DNA of 64,000 bases from Macrotrachela quadricornifera (Eukaryota; Rotifera; Eurotatoria; Philodinida; Philodinidae), in contig JAJEKB010001383.1 in the NCBI GenBank assembly GCA_022393335.1, positions 34,406 through 98,405 on the forward strand, in the 5' to 3' direction. The translations under genes were made by a program, and so were the position numbers. The notes beneath the pieces are model-generated. The model had not been told where the DNA came from, did not search any database, and saw only the letters and a program-made list of their open reading frames with translations. Of this stretch, positions 45,713 through 57,824 are shown piece after piece (positions within the stretch are counted from its first letter, which is position 1; every line of letters begins with the position of its first letter).

Positions 45713-45962
45713 GTCATACTCATATCAAACATATTTTTATAGTCCATGAAATCTTCGATCTTATAGCTTCATCTCACTTGTTCCTCGTGTAGCCTTATCC
45801 CTTATTGGCTTCCTCTGTTCAGGATCTACAGATAGCCCGATAGTATAGCACTTGAGGATCCATGTGTACTTCCATAAGTAGCGCTTGTGAGCTTTCCCTA
45901 CAACCTTGTTTGATCTCTGTCCTGGTGACAGACACACAGACAATCGCGTTTTATTATATAGG

Positions 45963-46938
45963 TATGGATATTTGCATGAGGAAATATTACTTAGTATATA
46001 TATTATAATGAGGCTATGGTTTTTTATCAGCAATGAATATTGCTTGTTCGATTTATAGCTTTATAATTGATGTATATATTGATTTTAGTGGGGTAATCAC
46101 CAGGGGGCCCGGGAATGCAAAGCTCCTTCTATAAATTTTTTCTGAAAATGAGTATTTTTTTTATGATTCACTACTTACATTATATTTGCCATACTCATAT
46201 CCACTATTGATGTTTAGCACTAGTTAAAATGACAAATGTATAGTGCGTAAAGTGAAAGAAGTTGTTATTTCTCAATTACAAAACCATCATAAATTATTTA
46301 GAATCAATCGCAGAGCTGAAAGGATTCAATACACAAATATTTGTTTGCTTTCATTTAGACTTTTTATTCATAGCTGTGCCAATGTTCGTAATAATGTATA
46401 TTCTCCTAAACCATAGTTCATATAAAGGATCAGAGTATTTAACTGCCTATTTAAGTAAATAATGAGGTGTAGTATATGAATAATTATTATGACGACAAAA
46501 GAAATCAATAAATAACTGCAGATGAAAATAATTTGTTTAAAATAAATATATCGGATTTGTCAATCGTTAAACAATATTAGAATCAGCTATTATCATCTAT
46601 CACTTTTGTGTATTCTCTTCTCAATTTTTTGATATTTCTCCTCTCATTACGTCATACATACTTTTCATTCTGTTAGACTATCATATGTATTGTCTCTTTT
46701 CTGTTTCTTTCTTTTTTGTAGAATGTCAGCTTGTTTCGCGCTTTGCTGTCTACTAGCTCTTTTTCTTTAACTCACTTGGATATTATCATATCCAACGAAT
46801 TGTTTAGAAGCCTATATAAAGCACTTATTTTTTGCGATAAACACTGTCGGTACCATCTATATTCATCTTTCGTTATTATCAATTACAAGCACCAGTATTT
46901 CTGAGAAATACAACTCTACGCAATATCAGAATTGGAAA
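45963..46938. other. intergenic, repeat flank
   Basis: An isolated GC-rich patch (CCAGGGGGCCCGGGAATGC) at about 46101-46119. The sequence at 46720-46930 precedes the transposase remnant and may be its degenerate 5' part. No other gene. Confidence 0.35.
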
Positions 46939-47640
46939 ATGGATGACAATAAACGAGAACATCCTATTTCTGCGTTTTTTTCCATCATAAAGATACCTCG
47001 AAGTCATTCATCAAGTCTAAAATTGTAGTTCTGACTATGCAAACTTTACTGATGGAGATAGAGTAGGAAACGAAAAATCCTCAAGTTCAACAGATGTTTC
47101 CGCTGAGTCGGCCGGTCTGTCGAAAGATGTTAATCAAAGACCGAATGATATAAGTCAAACAGCAACGGACAAACCATCACAGCCTCTTCTAGCTTCATTC
47201 TCAAAAGCAACCAATCGAGCATTTAATCCAGTTGATATACGGATTATCCTTAGCTGGAGTCAAGGAAGACACAATGAGTTGGTTATTTTCTTCACTTGTC
47301 TCAACAGTTCATGTTCATTCATTCTTTTAAAATTCGTTCAGACATGATTTAATAATTGGAAAGAAACGTTTTGGAGGAGGGCCGAGGTTTTAATGGTCAT
47401 GCGAATAGCAGCTATCATATTTTAGCAATGAAGAACATAGCTAAATATGATGCTCAAGGTACTGATCAATCAGTGTCAGCAATCCAGATGAAAGATGGAG
47501 AAGAGACTATTTGATATAATCAGGTTCATATTCATAAGATTGCGTGCGCTCTTCACTTTTGTGCACGACAATCGATAGCTACACAAGACCATAGTGAAAG
47601 CAATACGTAAGAGTATATTTTGTTTTGTTTTATTATACGT
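46939..47640 (+). pseudogene. hAT/ZMYM1-type transposase remnant, N-terminal part
   Basis: Starts with an ATG in MDDNKREHPISAFF. After frame changes it gives SQTATDKPSQP and KATNRAFNPVDIR, the typical pre-zinc-finger region of ZMYM1/TTF-type hAT proteins. It continues with AMKNIAKYDAQGTDQSVSAI and HKIACALHFCARQSIATQDH, matching the region after the TTF zinc finger. Several frameshifts and stops (for example at about 47037 and 47512) show it is dead. The zinc-finger Cys cluster is damaged (FFTCLNSSCSF). It might once have mobilised the nearby hAT-like elements; that is speculation. Confidence 0.6.
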
Positions 47641-49198
47641 CTGAAGCGTAATGCCAAAATTAGCCATTCATGCTAAATAGATAAGGAAAAGATTCAGAGC
47701 ATGTTATTAGAAACCTATTTTTCAAAGAGTTTTGATTAAATACTTCGGCACTTGTTGGAAATCTTCGATTATTAGAACTATCTACAAACAGAATTGATGT
47801 GGCCACCTGATGATTAACTCCAGCGAACTACAATATCAATCATAATTAGGAAATAATAAATCTGAGAGTTTTCGAATTATTTTTCCTCATTTGGTCAAGA
47901 CAAGTGAGCGCCACACAACGTAAACTCCAAGGGTGCATAAATCACGATCCATATGTTACCTATCAATATTGACGAACGTTTTTACAAAACTATATTAATA
48001 ATATTAATTACAAGTAACGCTCGTCGCTACAACTCGCTTATCCTTCGACTGAATTCTATTTATCATTGTCTCTTACTGGTCGCTGGATTCTGCTCTGATA
48101 ACTATACTTGATACATACACACGAATTGTTAGTGACGGCTATTCTATAAAATCCAATCTTTAAACTTTCTGTTAAGACTTTCGTATGGGAATGTGGAGCA
48201 AAGATCGGAGTCGATCAACATTTTCTCTGCTCCATTCCACTCTTAACTTCTCAGTTTTTTTTATATAAAGTCAACATAGACCAATGTAACATCTCATTTT
48301 CTTGCTCAAAATATCATTCACGAGTGATATAAAAATCAAAGCGAACTTAAAAGAATAGCGACTAGTCGTTCGTCGGCGCTTCAAGGGGACGTTACTCGCG
48401 GCTACCCGCTTCCATGCTGAAGTCTATTTTCACATAAGTTCATTGTCTTGTATTCAAAATCATGCTTATTAGCGTTTCACTAACTCAAAAAAGTTACAGG
48501 ATCTGTAGCGGAAGGATCATCTGCAGGAGACTCAAAGAAAAACAAGTAAAGGCGCCTAGATCTATAAATAAGTGCGCCATCTCTAAGTTTATGAAATATC
48601 GCTGCGAGATCTTAATTATTTTTTTACAAATACTGAATATTGAGATGACTGAGTTCCTCAAAATCTGATTCAAGGAGGATTAAAATTACAAAAAACTGAT
48701 CGCCTTAAAGCTCAAAGTCTCAAAATCTGATTGGATGAAAGTTAGATTTTGGAAAGCATTTCATTGGCTGAAATTTCAAACAGATAGAGCCTAATTGTTC
48801 AAAAGTCCAAGGTAAAAAGTGTATCAATGACTGAGTTTTCAGACTCAATGATCTGATTCAATGAAAGCCTTATATCGAAAATAACTGAGCAGTGATCTTT
48901 AAGCCGATGTTTTTTTGATCTGGTGACAAGCAAGCTTGTTTTACTATACAAACCAGTCTTTGTTTCTACACTTCAGTTACTATTCACTTAAAAAGACATC
49001 ACATTTGAAAAGTCGAAGACAAGAAAAATTGTCTTCATAATTATAATAATAGAGATCAAATTCTATGTTTAAAGATTATTATTTTGTAGTAATGATGTAA
49101 GACAAGACTTGAAAATACTCACACATAAAATACAAATGATAAATTTCAACAAGGTCATTTTTTCCTGCCAGCTGAATCTCAATATATGATATAAATGA
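47641..49198. repeat. probable degenerate repeat material
   Basis: Sequence at 47990-48060 (AACGCTCGTCGCTACAACTCG) and 48361-48400 (ACTAGTCGTTCGTCGGCGC), and an end near 48915-48955 (TCTGGTGACAAGCAAGC), resemble termini of the ACTAGT-type repeat. The boundaries cannot be fixed. No gene recognised. Confidence 0.35.
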
Positions 49199-50125
49199 AA
49201 TGATAATGGGTGGTCCAGAATAAATGGATAATTTAGTATTTTATAGATTTCTTCCTTATCTTTTCTTACAATTAAGAAATTTTTTTTATCAAATTGTGGA
49301 GATTGAAATTCTCTACAAAACTATATACTGTTGAAATGAAAACCTACTTTAAAAGTATTTGAAAAACGACGAAGAATAAAAATATATGAAATGTTCTACT
49401 TTCTAACTGATTAAGCACAATGAATAGGTACAATATGTTTTCCAGATTTTCATTACTTATTTTACTAAATTAAAAAAACCAACTACATGAAAAGATACAG
49501 CGTTAAACGCTGTACAATTTACATAAGACTGATTGTTTAATAATTGCATATTTTTTTCTCAAAATGGACATCATTTTGAGCAACCAAATTTTGCCCATGT
49601 AGAAACAGATTTTTTAAAAGTGCACGATAAATTTTATTTTTTCTGTCTCACTTTTTCTAATAAAGCATATCAGACAATAATAAGATGCAAAAAAAAGTCA
49701 AATTCATCGTGCATCCATAAGACTCATATTTTTGCATGGTCGAAATTTGATTGCTCAACGTTATGTCCATTTTTGAAAACAAAAAATGCAACTATTAAAT
49801 AATTGGTCTTATGTAAATTGTACAGCTTTTAATGCTGTATCTTTTCGTATGGTTCGTATTTTTAACATGAAGTGGTGAAAATTACATGCGAAGTACTGTC
49901 ATTCATTATACCTAAGTAATTAGACAATAGACCATTTTAAATGTTTTTGTTTTTCATTTTATTTCAAATGTTTTTAAAGAACTTTTTAATTTTAAAAGTA
50001 TATTTTGTAGTAGGGAATTTCAAGCTCCACATTTTGATAAAAACATTTCTTGATTGAAAGAAAAAATAAGAGGGAAATCTATAAAATACTAAGGTACCCA
50101 TATATTCTAGACCACCCGTTATTCT
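49199..50125. repeat. about 930-bp palindrome, nested hairpin
   Basis: Outer ends ATAATGGGTGGTCCAGAATA and the complement of ATTCTAGACCACCCGTTAT. Arms of about 400 bp match through TTAGTATTTTATAGATTTC and its complement GAAATCTATAAAATACTAA. Inner arms 49487-49536 and 49805-49852 (AAAAGATACAGCG...TACAATTTACATAAGA) pair tightly. The ORF in the middle is a by-product. GGGTGGTCC-type ends recall DDE-transposon MITEs; no target duplication was fixed. Confidence 0.8.
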
Positions 50126-50860
50126 CTTCTGTATTTGCTCTTTTTTTAAAGAAACTCATACTCCCATGACTCGCATTATTAATGGCCCACATAAAGTTCC
50201 ATGTTCTCTCGTTTCTTACTATTCGAAGCTCCAATTCAGCTACAATCATTCACTTCTTGTCTCCTATTCTTTGCTCATGTCAACTCCTTCAGACTGACCG
50301 AAGATTAAATCAAATGATCCGAACCACCACTATCAACTTCATAAGATAGTCTCCTAACCAATACTCCCATGAAAACTGCCTCATTACAAAGTCATTACTT
50401 TCTTAGAGAAAGCCTCTTTTAGCAAAAGAAATCATTTGAAAATATTGAAAAACTAATAGCACCAATCGACTTTCAGACCTCAAAGGCTTCCCAGAAAATT
50501 ATACAGCATATATCACAAGAATAAGGAAGAAATGGACTTGTATGATTAATGATTGAAATATCTGTTTACTCGTTATTCATGCGACACATCGTATAAAATA
50601 GCATCGGTGATAGTTTTGATATTACATGAGGTTCAATATAAACGTTTTAATTGAAAAAAACCTTATTTATTTATTATTCATTTAATATATTTATTAAATC
50701 TTTTCTTTTTACTGTATTAAATTCATCAATTAAATTAATGCTTGTTGATTTAAATCGAAATGCAAAAGGAAATTTTATTCTTGGAATTAATAAACGACTT
50801 TTTTTTATTTATGTTCTTTTCAAAGTTAGAAAAATAACAATAGTCTTATCCACAGTTTTT
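50126..50860. other. intergenic
   Basis: Nothing recognised; the right part is the 3' flank of the eRF3 pseudogene. Confidence 0.35.
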
Positions 50861-51960
50861 TTAAAAGAGAGAATGAATATGAAATAACAAAAAACGTTTT
50901 AATCGATTTTTTTTAAGAACTTTGCCCAAGACAACGATTCGACCACAATCACGTAACATGAAATGAGCAAGTGGAGGAAAATGTATAAATGGTTCCATAC
51001 ATATTGTTTAATCTGATTGAGTTAATTCAAATCTTGCAATTGCAACCTGACCTTGTTTAATAAAACGTGGATGTTCTTGAATTATTTTGTTTGTATATTG
51101 ATCACGTATTAAAATTAGTTTTTGCAATTGAACGTCAAAAATAGCTCCATTAATATAAAGAGGAGCACAAAAGTCAGAACAGATGATAGAATAATAATTA
51201 GTTAACATTATCTATATTGCAAAAACGATAAATATAGTTTCATAGTTTCTTTATTAATTTACTTGTGCATCAAATACTCTTCCAACACCACATGGTTCTT
51301 GTTCAGCATCACAAATCATGAATGCAGGTGAGATTTCCTATTAATTCAAACTTATTAATAATTAATAAATAACATCTCAATCATACTAACTTCTTCAACA
51401 TTCGTTTATTTTAATCGAACACTTTCTTCACAAACACATGAATCTCTTTTAATACCTTCACAATTAATATTTATTACTTCAACTTGAGTTCGATTTGGCA
51501 TTATTATACATTTATCACCTACTCGACAACATCCAGATTCGATTTTTCCCATTACAATTACACTCATTTCCTATATAAATTAAATGTCTTCATTAATTCT
51601 ATACTTTTAAATAATCTATACTTTATAACTAGCAACAATTGGTATTCGAAGAGGACCATCAATACTTCTTCGATTAAATGATGGTAAACTGTCTAAATAT
51701 TCAATAAATGTTGATCCTCTTAGATAATAAAAAAAAGAACATTGTCTTTCAATTATTATTTCTCTAATAACTTACATATACCAAGGTACAAGTTGTTCTC
51801 CAGGATGTTCTTTAAGAAAAGCTCCACTCATTCCACTACAAGGCATAAATACTCTATCTTCACCAGGTTTAAATCCACATTTTTTAAAATCAGATGAAAG
51901 AATATGTTTAATTTCTTCCTATATTGCTTGATTCCAATTAACAGTTGGATCATCCATTTT

Positions 51961-52245
51961 ATTAATAAGAACAATACAAAATTAATTTAATACAGCAAAA
52001 TAATTGATACAAGAATAAATTTAAAGTGAAGAAATTCAGTTGAAATATGACGATAATATTGTATTATTTAAATTATCATAGTGAAACTAATGGCAATTTA
52101 ATATAATTATTGGAAAAGGATATAGGTTCAAGGTCTTCTTCTCGTAAATGGAGTTTTAAACTACCGAAACGTCGAAATTAATATTATCGTCATATTTCAA
52201 CTGAATTTCTTCACTTTAAATTTATTCTTGTATTAATAAGAACAA
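51961..52245. mobile_element. insertion with perfect 53-bp inverted repeat and 14-bp direct repeats
   Basis: ATTAATAAGAACAA occurs at 51961-51974 and 52232-52245, duplicating conserved GTPase codons. Between them, 52008-52060 and 52180-52232 are perfect 53-nt reverse complements around a 119-bp spacer. Perfect arms mean a young event compared with the other palindromes in the window. Confidence 0.85.
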
Positions 52246-52529
52246 CTATATAACGAACACTAGCTATTTTAATGGACAAAGGATGTTCTTGAAATCGTTC
52301 AAATTTACAATAGTATTGAAATTGCTCTGGTATAGTTGAAATCACCTATAAAATATAAAATTATAATAAAGAAATCGTTATAAAATAATCAATTAATTAC
52401 AAAAATAACAGCATCAGCTGGTGTTGATTTTTCGTAAAGTTTAATTTCTCCATGATGAGTAAAGCCAATTCGACCTTGACTAATAATACGTTTTGTTCGA
52501 GGTTCAAATAAAATTGCATCAGCCCAGGA

Positions 52530-52825
52530 CAATGTTCCCACAGCCGGATTCTGCTGGAAAGACGCCGTTTCCGACGGGAACCTGCAGGGAAGACACCGTT
52601 TCCGACCGAAAAATGCTAGAAAACGGAAGCAGGAATTCTTTGAACGGATCCGGTGGCCGGATTTGTGCGGTTCATTTGAGTTCCGGGTACAGCCGGTTAA
52701 ATCCGGCTGCCAGATCCGTTCAAAGGATTCCCGCTTCCATTTTCCGTTGATTTCCGATGGCTTCCTGCGGGAACCGGTCCGTATTCTTCGACCTGGGAGT
52801 TGCAACATCCCCAAGTTATTTCTGA
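52530..52825. repeat. GC-rich palindromic insert in eRF3 pseudogene
   Basis: The base composition jumps far above its surroundings. Arms near 52570-52664 and 52699-52780 pair, for example CTTTGAACGGATCCGGTGGC with the complement of GCTGCCAGATCCGTTCAAAG. It separates the P-loop coding from the rest of the gene. Overlapping ORFs on both strands reflect the symmetry. Confidence 0.7.
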
Positions 52826-53175
52826 ATCTTTTCTTTTCCAGCATCACCATGACCATAAAAAAGAACATTAAGTGATTCTTTCTTTTGTACAGTATCTCGT
52901 TCAACAATAACATTATTCTTTTCTTTTGGAATTGCTGATCCACTTGTTGTGCTAGATTTATTTGCTGATGTGGTTGTTGCTGTTAGTGCTGTATCATCAA
53001 GTATCATTTCTACATAAAATAATTTTAAAAAAATATGTATAGAAGACATTTAATTCAACTAACTTTCATTATCTTCATCAGGAAAATCATCAAATGCTCC
53101 TTCAGGTGCAGTAGTGGTTGATACTGCAGTATTGTCATCTTCTGGTTGTTCCCAACTGGATCGAGGTTCAGCCAT

Positions 53176-53681
53176 TTTTTTCTTATATGCGTTTTGTTTT
53201 TTTTTATTTTCTGCAGTTTATATAATAGTGTAAATTTCGAAAGACGTGAAATATTTACTTAAAAAAGAAAGAAAGACAACTGTAAGGATCGTAGTGATTC
53301 ACTCAAAGACATGTGTTGGATGGATAATTTGAAACAATCAATTTACTTCGTCGTTTAACATTTTTAACATTTGTCTTCGTTTTTTTTAATATTGATATTT
53401 CCAATAGATGGCGTAGTTTTATGGAAATGATATAAATTGCTAACTTTTGTTAGACTAGACATGAAAATTTGTCTTCGTTTTCTTAAATTGAATTATTTTT
53501 GCTTTCTCTACAATCTCTAATCTTATTTCAACCTATCAAAAGACGATAAACAATTTATTCATTTTTTTTATATAATTCTAAAATATTTAAAGATGACTTT
53601 GATCATATAATAACTTTACATACAATGAAATAAATAATTCTCTTAATTAATTCACTTAATACAAAAAGAAGAAAAAAAAAC
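53176..53681. other. intergenic
   Basis: 5' flank of the eRF3 pseudogene and 3' flank of the PDZ pseudogene; nothing else seen. Confidence 0.35.
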
Positions 53682-55445
53682 TCAAAGAATAACCAATGGA
53701 GGTTGATTAATTGTACTAGAAATTGATATAGTTGCAGTTAATTGAGATTTAATTTTATTAAAATAATGTTGTTGAATCATTCATTTTAATCGATTTCTTT
53801 CAATTGATAATTGTTGTCCATATTTATAAGCTAAATATAGTTTTTTATTTAATTCTTGTTGATTTTCTTGAATAAATATACAATTTAATAAATATAAATC
53901 TTCTGTTGCTGAATCTGAATAAGATATTATTGAACGTTATTGAAAAAATTTTGCACATTGTCGATATTGTTTTGCTCTAGGTAAATGTTATTTACGTTGT
54001 TGTCGTGTCTAATATCTACCTTGTTTTAATTCGCTCATTAGTTCATCATCTGTTGTTTGATATTGTTCTTTTAAACGTTGTTCACGACAACAACGTCGAA
54101 AATGTTTTAATGTCCATTGATTATGATTATTATTGTAACGAGAATGATATGAATCATTTGATTTTAATCGACTACTATCACTATCATTTCGACATTTAAC
54201 AATTAAATTTTGTTGTAATTGATTATTAAATGGTAATAATTTAAGTATAATTTGTTCATTATCTGTTGTTATTTCCAAAAGACTTAGAGAACGAATTAAA
54301 GTTTTTTTTATATTGAATTTGTTTTTCTTCATGTTTGATACATGATCTTAAATCATTTAATGATAAACAACGACGATATTGAAATTGATTTGTATAAAAT
54401 TGTATACGACGACAATTTAAACAATTATTATTTAATGCAGATGATGATAAACTAATACAACTTTTTATTAAATTATTACATTCATTTAAAGATTTCTAAA
54501 TATAGATCAACAAAATGATTTTTTTTTTGAAAAAAAATAAAGTTTTCATACTTGATTTGTTGTTTCAATATATGTATTACAAGCAAGAACAACACCATTA
54601 TCATCTTCATTTAATGGTATTGATTGAATTATTGGAAGACAATTAACTTGAAAATGTACAATTTGTAAAAGAATATGACAAGTATCATTTACAAGATTAA
54701 TTGCTTCGTCTCGACTTTTAACACGATAATTGTTTATTTTAATAATTTGATCACCACTTCGAAGTTCACTCTGATGACCTGCTATACTCTCTTTATCAAC
54801 CTATTCATTATTGTATGAGAATATATGTATGAAAAATGATTCGTTTTTTCTTTACTTGTTGAATATAAATATTAATAGTTGAATTTGATATTATAACGTA
54901 ACAAAGAGTAAAACCTAATCTCTCATTTGGATAATTTCGATGTAAAATTATATTCTAAAATTCACATAGAATTTATTTACATAAAAAAATCGATCAATTC
55001 ATTGTTTAGACCATCATTTTTCAGTCTCAAGAGTAATAACAAGGTCATCATATTAACTATTTCAATATGTGAAAACAATAAAAAAAAAAGTCAGCAGATG
55101 ATCTTTCTTCTTATTTGATTAGTTATCGAACAAAAAAATATGTCTCAATCTTACTTTTATTAAAATTCCATTATTTAATACAGATGATGATTGTTGTTAT
55201 AATTGACGATCAATAAATGAATTTAATGAAGATTCATGAGAATATTTATTGTTATTTGTTATACTAAAATAAATCAAATATTTGGATGTATTCTTTTATT
55301 AACAAAAAGAACAAAAAGGAAAAGCTAAAGAATAATTTAAAGGGAATTATCTTTGTCTGATAAATATTGACGACGTAATCATTGATATTCATCATAGAAA
55401 ATATCAAATCTCTGTGGGAATACAAGTCGTTCTATATTTTCTATA
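53682..55445 (-). pseudogene. PDZ protein remnant, PDZRN3/4 (LNX)-like
   Basis: Exon-like pieces in order on the - strand: IERLVFPQRFDIFYDEYQ (55380-55445, then TGA); SSVLNNGILIK (55150-55200, after a TAA); a PDZ domain split over 54855-54957 (RNYPNERLGFTLCYVI) and 54552-54800 (IAGHQSELRSGDQIIKINN, then NYRVKSRDEAINLV); and a C-terminal part (53682-54497) with DDELMSELKQGRY, a stop, TRQQRK, a stop, HLPRAKQYRQ. The SELKxGRYWxxxxRKQHLxRAxxxR pattern is typical of PDZRN proteins, so the stops probably replace Trp and Gln. At least five stops and one shift in an A-run. The RING domain is not found. PDZRN proteins are membrane-associated E3 ligases/scaffolds; this copy is dead. Confidence 0.65.
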
Positions 55446-56398
55446 ATTGGTAAAAAGGAGACATTTTTTTTGAAATGCTTTACATTTGTAAGGAAAAGAC
55501 AAGTGTGCTTTCTCACGTATAACTGATTCCCTCAACAATGATATAAAACAAAAGATATTATTAATATATGGACATTGTACAGTTATTTACAGATATTCTC
55601 TATGCCAACTTCGTAATTGATCCTAGAAAGTCAAACGATCAATTGAGTTGTTTCATATAGAACAAAATGGCTTGGTCCATGATTCAAAATGGTCAAAAAT
55701 TAGGACGATATCTTGTATTGCGTGAGAATAATAAAAAGTTTAAAATAGCCAGTTATTTTTCAATCACCCTGTAATTTAAAAGAAAAACTTTATATTATTT
55801 ACGATGGTAAATGACGGTTCTCTATGCATAAAAGTATCTTGATATCTGAAAAATCTTTCATAAGTTGATATATATCATAAGGAAAGACTCATTTTAGGCT
55901 TTTTCTAGTTTGAATGGGTGCAACAATATAGTAAAAGTTCCATCTGAAAGTTTTCTATTCTTTACACTGGTAAGAGCACTTTTATAAAACAATAGAACTC
56001 GTTATTCGCAAATTTTTTTGGTCAATATTTGTCACTGAATATTCAAAAGATATTGAAAAATTAATATATGTTAATTCTACAAGTTAATATACAATCGAAT
56101 AAATTTACAAGAATAGTTGATTCTATTTCATTTTATAAATATCAATATGATAATCTATCATCAAAATTATTCCTTTACAATTTAGTTTTTTTTTTATTTT
56201 AAATTGACAATTTTAAAAGAATATATATCTTATCGGTCTATTACCATCTTTCAATTATTTAAACTTTTTTCAATAGTTTCTGTCATTTGATAAAAATAAA
56301 TCATATACAATAAAAATTCAACATTAAAATGAAAAAAAAAACTACGGTCTAAGATAAATAATGTTATCAATTAACATATATATTATTTCCATTTTCAT
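55446..56398. other. intergenic
   Basis: No supported gene. TCACCCTGTAA near 55764 resembles a transposon end, but no partner was found. Confidence 0.35.
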
Positions 56399-57824
56399 TT
56401 AACTCTTCAATACTGTGACCTTATCTTCAAGTTCATGTAAATCATCACCAAGTTTTGTTTTGATAAATTTGTGATTAGTGTTTTTTTTCAATATTAGTAT
56501 GTTCAATAATGTTAAAATTTCCATAATGAATGATAATTCATATATATCCTTTATAGATCCATACACCCATGATGATTTCAACAATTGAACCTATTATTGG
56601 GACTAAAAAAGAAATAATTATGTACACGAAATACATTATTCCAACCATAGATAAATGATCCAAAAAGACGTAGATCTAAATCACGAGCCTAAAGTTAAAC
56701 AAAAATAAATAATTATATTTTACAGATGAATATATGCATACTGGACTAATCGCAGCTCCAGCATTGATTGAGAATGCACAAATGATACCAGTAACGATTA
56801 ATGAAAATGCAAATGGTTTAGCTAATTCCGAAATCATATTGTTAAAATCCTATATAGAATATTCAATAAATGAATAAATAATTTATCTTACATATATAAG
56901 TGTCATTATAAAAATCATAAGAAAAGCAGTACCAACAAGTTAATCAATAAATGTATTCTAATGAGGTATATCTTTATCAGATATAGTGAAGAAAACATCA
57001 GCTGTACCATTTGGACCTGTTATTTGTCTTATATCACCATCAAGTATATTAAATTGATATCAATAAACCAAATAGACTAAAGCAGTTTCTAAAAATGCTC
57101 CTAATATTTGACCAATTACATAAAAGACACATTGTAATAATTTTATTTTACGAATAGTCATTAATGATATGCTCACAGCTGGTTTGAGATGTGCATCTAA
57201 CATTATTTATATAAAATTCTATTAAACATAATAACTAAGTTTTTCTTATACCAGTAATTGGTCCACTGATTATCATTACTAAAAAGAAACAAAAGATAAT
57301 AAATTAATTAGAAGATTTTTACCTAAAGCAAAATTGATAAAATACGATAGAGATGAACATTCAATTGAAAGGTATTTGCACCCTTTACAAAATGACTTTC
57401 ATTGACGATTGTTTACATTAAATTCTGAACATATTATAATTTAGAAGGCAAACGAGATCAATTTGACATAAAACAAACAATTTTATCTTCATAAATACAG
57501 AAATTTCAATAACAAGGAACAATAATAACTATATTAATATACATCATTAATAAATTCTCGATTTCATTGTTTGTGAGTTTTTAATAAAGAATGAATTTAT
57601 TGTAGTTTTGAAAAATTTATCATTGTCGATAGATATTCGTTAATATTACCTGTATATAGACCAACACCCAATGCAATAGCAATTGGAAGTGTAGAATGAG
57701 ACGTTTGTCTAGTAAATTTATAATTAGCAAGTCTACCTTCATCAATAAGTGTTAGAATACATGTTGAAAAACATTCAGCTAAGCATTGAACAGCATATTG
57801 TTGTAATTCTCTTATTTTGATCAT
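56399..57824 (-). pseudogene. aquaporin/aquaglyceroporin remnant
   Basis: The first piece (57597-57824) begins MIKIRELQQYAVQCLAECFSTC and contains PIAIALGVGLYTG, like TM1-TM2 of aquaporins. Later pieces: MIISGPITG (57275), LDAHLKPAVSISLMTIRKIKL (57145-57205, first NPA box as KPA), VIGQILGAFLETALVYL (TM3), GTAFLMIFIMTLIYV (56890-56940), FALIVTGIICAFSINAGAAI then SPARDLDLRLFGS (56660-56815, second NPA as SPA) and a terminal piece to 56399. Stops occur at about 56942 and 56957 and in the segment just upstream of the KPA box. Both pore Asn residues are changed. RD after the second box points to the aquaglyceroporin branch. Non-functional. Confidence 0.75.

Larger units (their letters stand above)
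44188..45962. mobile_element. old interspersed repeat split by two hAT-like insertions
   Basis: Host repeat pieces 44188-44250, 45304-45384 and 45713-45962 together match the copy at 33983-34359 (ACTAGT...AACTCGTGCATA start; CTTGAGGATCCATG; GACAGACACACAGACA end). Removing the two inserted elements and one copy of each target duplication restores a continuous repeat. The ORF at 45761-46033 on the - strand is a by-product. Confidence 0.7.
50861..53175 (-). pseudogene. eRF3/GSPT-type translation-release GTPase, broken
   Basis: N-terminal exon MAEPRSSWEQPEDDNT (53175) runs to KKESLNVLFYGHGDAGK, the start of the GTPase P-loop. The chain then breaks into a GC-rich insert (about 52530-52825). Further on come VVLINKMDDPTVNW (G4 motif NKMD), FKPGEDRVFMPCSGMSGAFLKEHPG, FIEYLDSLPSFNRRSIDGPLRIPI, VMGKIESGC, IIQEHPRFIKQGQVAIARFEL and MLRDCGRIVVLGKVLKK, all in eRF3 order. 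In-frame stops lie at about 51919 (TAG) and 51411 (TAA). A 257-bp insertion splits the VVLIN coding. The segment at 52250-52530 does not match the G2/G3 region I expect, so sequence there is replaced or lost. An intact copy must exist elsewhere, since eRF3 is essential. Confidence 0.8.

Noticed and set aside
49533..49802. 89-aa ORF in the middle of the 49-50 kb palindrome
   Set aside because: Lies across both inner hairpin arms; open frame follows from symmetric AT-rich sequence.
52389..52943. 184-aa - strand ORF as one protein
   Set aside because: It reads through the GC-rich palindromic insert; the ends belong to different parts of the eRF3 pseudogene.
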